DNA from: JAJZJT01 sp964610905
Lineage (GTDB): Bacteria > Actinomycetota > Acidimicrobiia > Acidimicrobiales > RAAP-2
DNA: 21,812 nt
Direction: 5' to 3'
Assembly: GCA_964610905.1 (NCBI GenBank)
Contig: CAZSYT010000050.1
Coordinates: 1 to 21,812, forward strand
Made by a program: the position numbers and the translations under genes
Notes under the pieces: generated by a model
Databases searched by the model: none
The model's input: the letters and a program-made list of their open reading frames with translations, nothing else
Told to the model about the DNA's origin: nothing
Shown here: piece after piece, positions 21,450 to 21,812 of the stretch
Layout: each line of letters opens with the position of its first letter
How positions within the stretch are numbered: the first letter of the stretch is position 1

Positions 21450-21812
21450 TCAGGCGACCGCCGCGGCGAAGGCGGCGTACAGGTCGCCCGGCAGCGGGTG
21501 GTCGAGCTCCCAGGTGATCGCCATCGGGCGCTCGCCGGTGTGGCCGCGGTACCGGGCCGGTCCGAGGAACCACAGGGCCCGGTCGTCGGTCCGGAGCCGG
21601 ACGAAGGGGAGGACCGTTCGTCCGTCGCGCTCGTGGGTCTGGTAGCGCAGGCCGGTCGCGCTGTCGGCCCGGGTGGCCGCCTGGCTCTCCCAGTGGAGCA
21701 GCGTGCGGCTGACCGCGTAGTCGCGGTAGCGGGTGGTGGGCGAGAACTCGCCGCTCGTCTTGTCGAGGGTGACGGCGAGCAGCTCGGCCCTGGCCGCCTT
21801 GGCCTCGTAGAC
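21450..21812 (-). CDS. C-terminal end of a DUF3427-type helicase (partial)
   Basis: The last 120 residues of a longer protein whose start lies beyond the right edge; the reading frame is open to the last base. The sequence LDKTSGEFSPTTRYRDYAVSRTLLHWESQ, TGLRYQTHERDGRTVLPFVRLR, LWFLGPARYRGHTGERPMAITWELDHPLPGDLYAAFAAAVA matches my memory of the DUF3427 domain. Markers are FSP.T.Y.DYA.S..L.HW.SQ, the FLG.A.Y..H.G.RPM.ITW.L..P.P ending, and its place at the C-terminus. In known proteins this domain follows a DEAD/DEAH helicase, often with a phospholipase-D-like nuclease domain at the N-terminus. The helicase part cannot be seen here, so the full call is inference. Codon use is like its neighbours. 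Confidence 0.75.
   Translation of the reverse strand, partial: VYEAKAARAELLAVTLDKTSGEFSPTTRYRDYAVSRTLLHWESQAATRADSATGLRYQTHERDGRTVLPFVRLRTDDRALWFLGPARYRGHTGERPMAITWELDHPLPGDLYAAFAAAVA

Overview
This window is very GC-rich DNA with many GTG starts, genes packed on both strands, and start codons that follow either a strong GGAGG ribosome site or a -10-like hexamer only 5-7 bases away. Two genes belong to families that use coenzyme F420 (a PPOX-type protein and a luciferase-like oxidoreductase). One secreted protein is built of GYWLVAxDGGVFAFG-type repeats, which I associate with Acidimicrobiia. I infer a high-GC actinobacterium, plausibly Acidimicrobiia. No rRNA, tRNA, insertion sequence, phage gene or CRISPR array is visible, so this looks like ordinary chromosomal housekeeping and accessory DNA.

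Layout. 1-2402: an 8-bp tandem repeat, a small membrane protein, an SDR dehydrogenase and a CtaG-type membrane protein, all on the minus strand. 2403-6213 (plus): a PPOX/F420-type protein translationally coupled to a DHA2-type MFS exporter, then a secreted five-repeat protein and a GtrA-like membrane protein. 6258-9760 (minus): an F420-type LLM oxidoreductase and a large hybrid histidine kinase with PAS, GAF, LOV (blue-light), HisKA/HATPase and receiver modules. 10019-11035 (plus): a ketopantoate reductase. 11086-13982 (minus): an overlapping tldD-tldE/pmbA pair. 13983-14727: a 745-bp stretch without a confident gene, the only visibly less GC-rich part of the window, with two perfect hairpins. 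14728-17369: a GT4 glycosyltransferase (+), a SAM methyltransferase (-) and a lipoprotein (+). 17398-20864: a GNAT acetyltransferase, a P-loop kinase, a conserved hypothetical protein, an ArsR-type regulator coupled to a methyltransferase, and a hotdog thioesterase. 20990-21812 (minus): CutA and the C-terminal end of a DUF3427-type helicase cut by the window edge.

Working together. The clear transcription units are PPOX-MFS (ATGA overlap), tldD-tldE (GTGA overlap) and regulator-methyltransferase (GTGA overlap). The other genes are mostly single and alternate in strand.

Most worth a second look: (1) the LOV hybrid kinase, whose flavin-pocket residues are all present; (2) a recurring TANNNT/CANNCT hexamer 5-7 bases before at least eight start codons that lack Shine-Dalgarno sequences, suggesting frequent leaderless mRNAs; (3) short tandem repeats of unrelated sequence (units of 8, 14, 17, 25 and 33 bp) in many of the intergenic gaps; (4) a palindromic operator over the promoter of the ArsR-type regulator; (5) the lower-GC, hairpin-bearing gap upstream of tldD.
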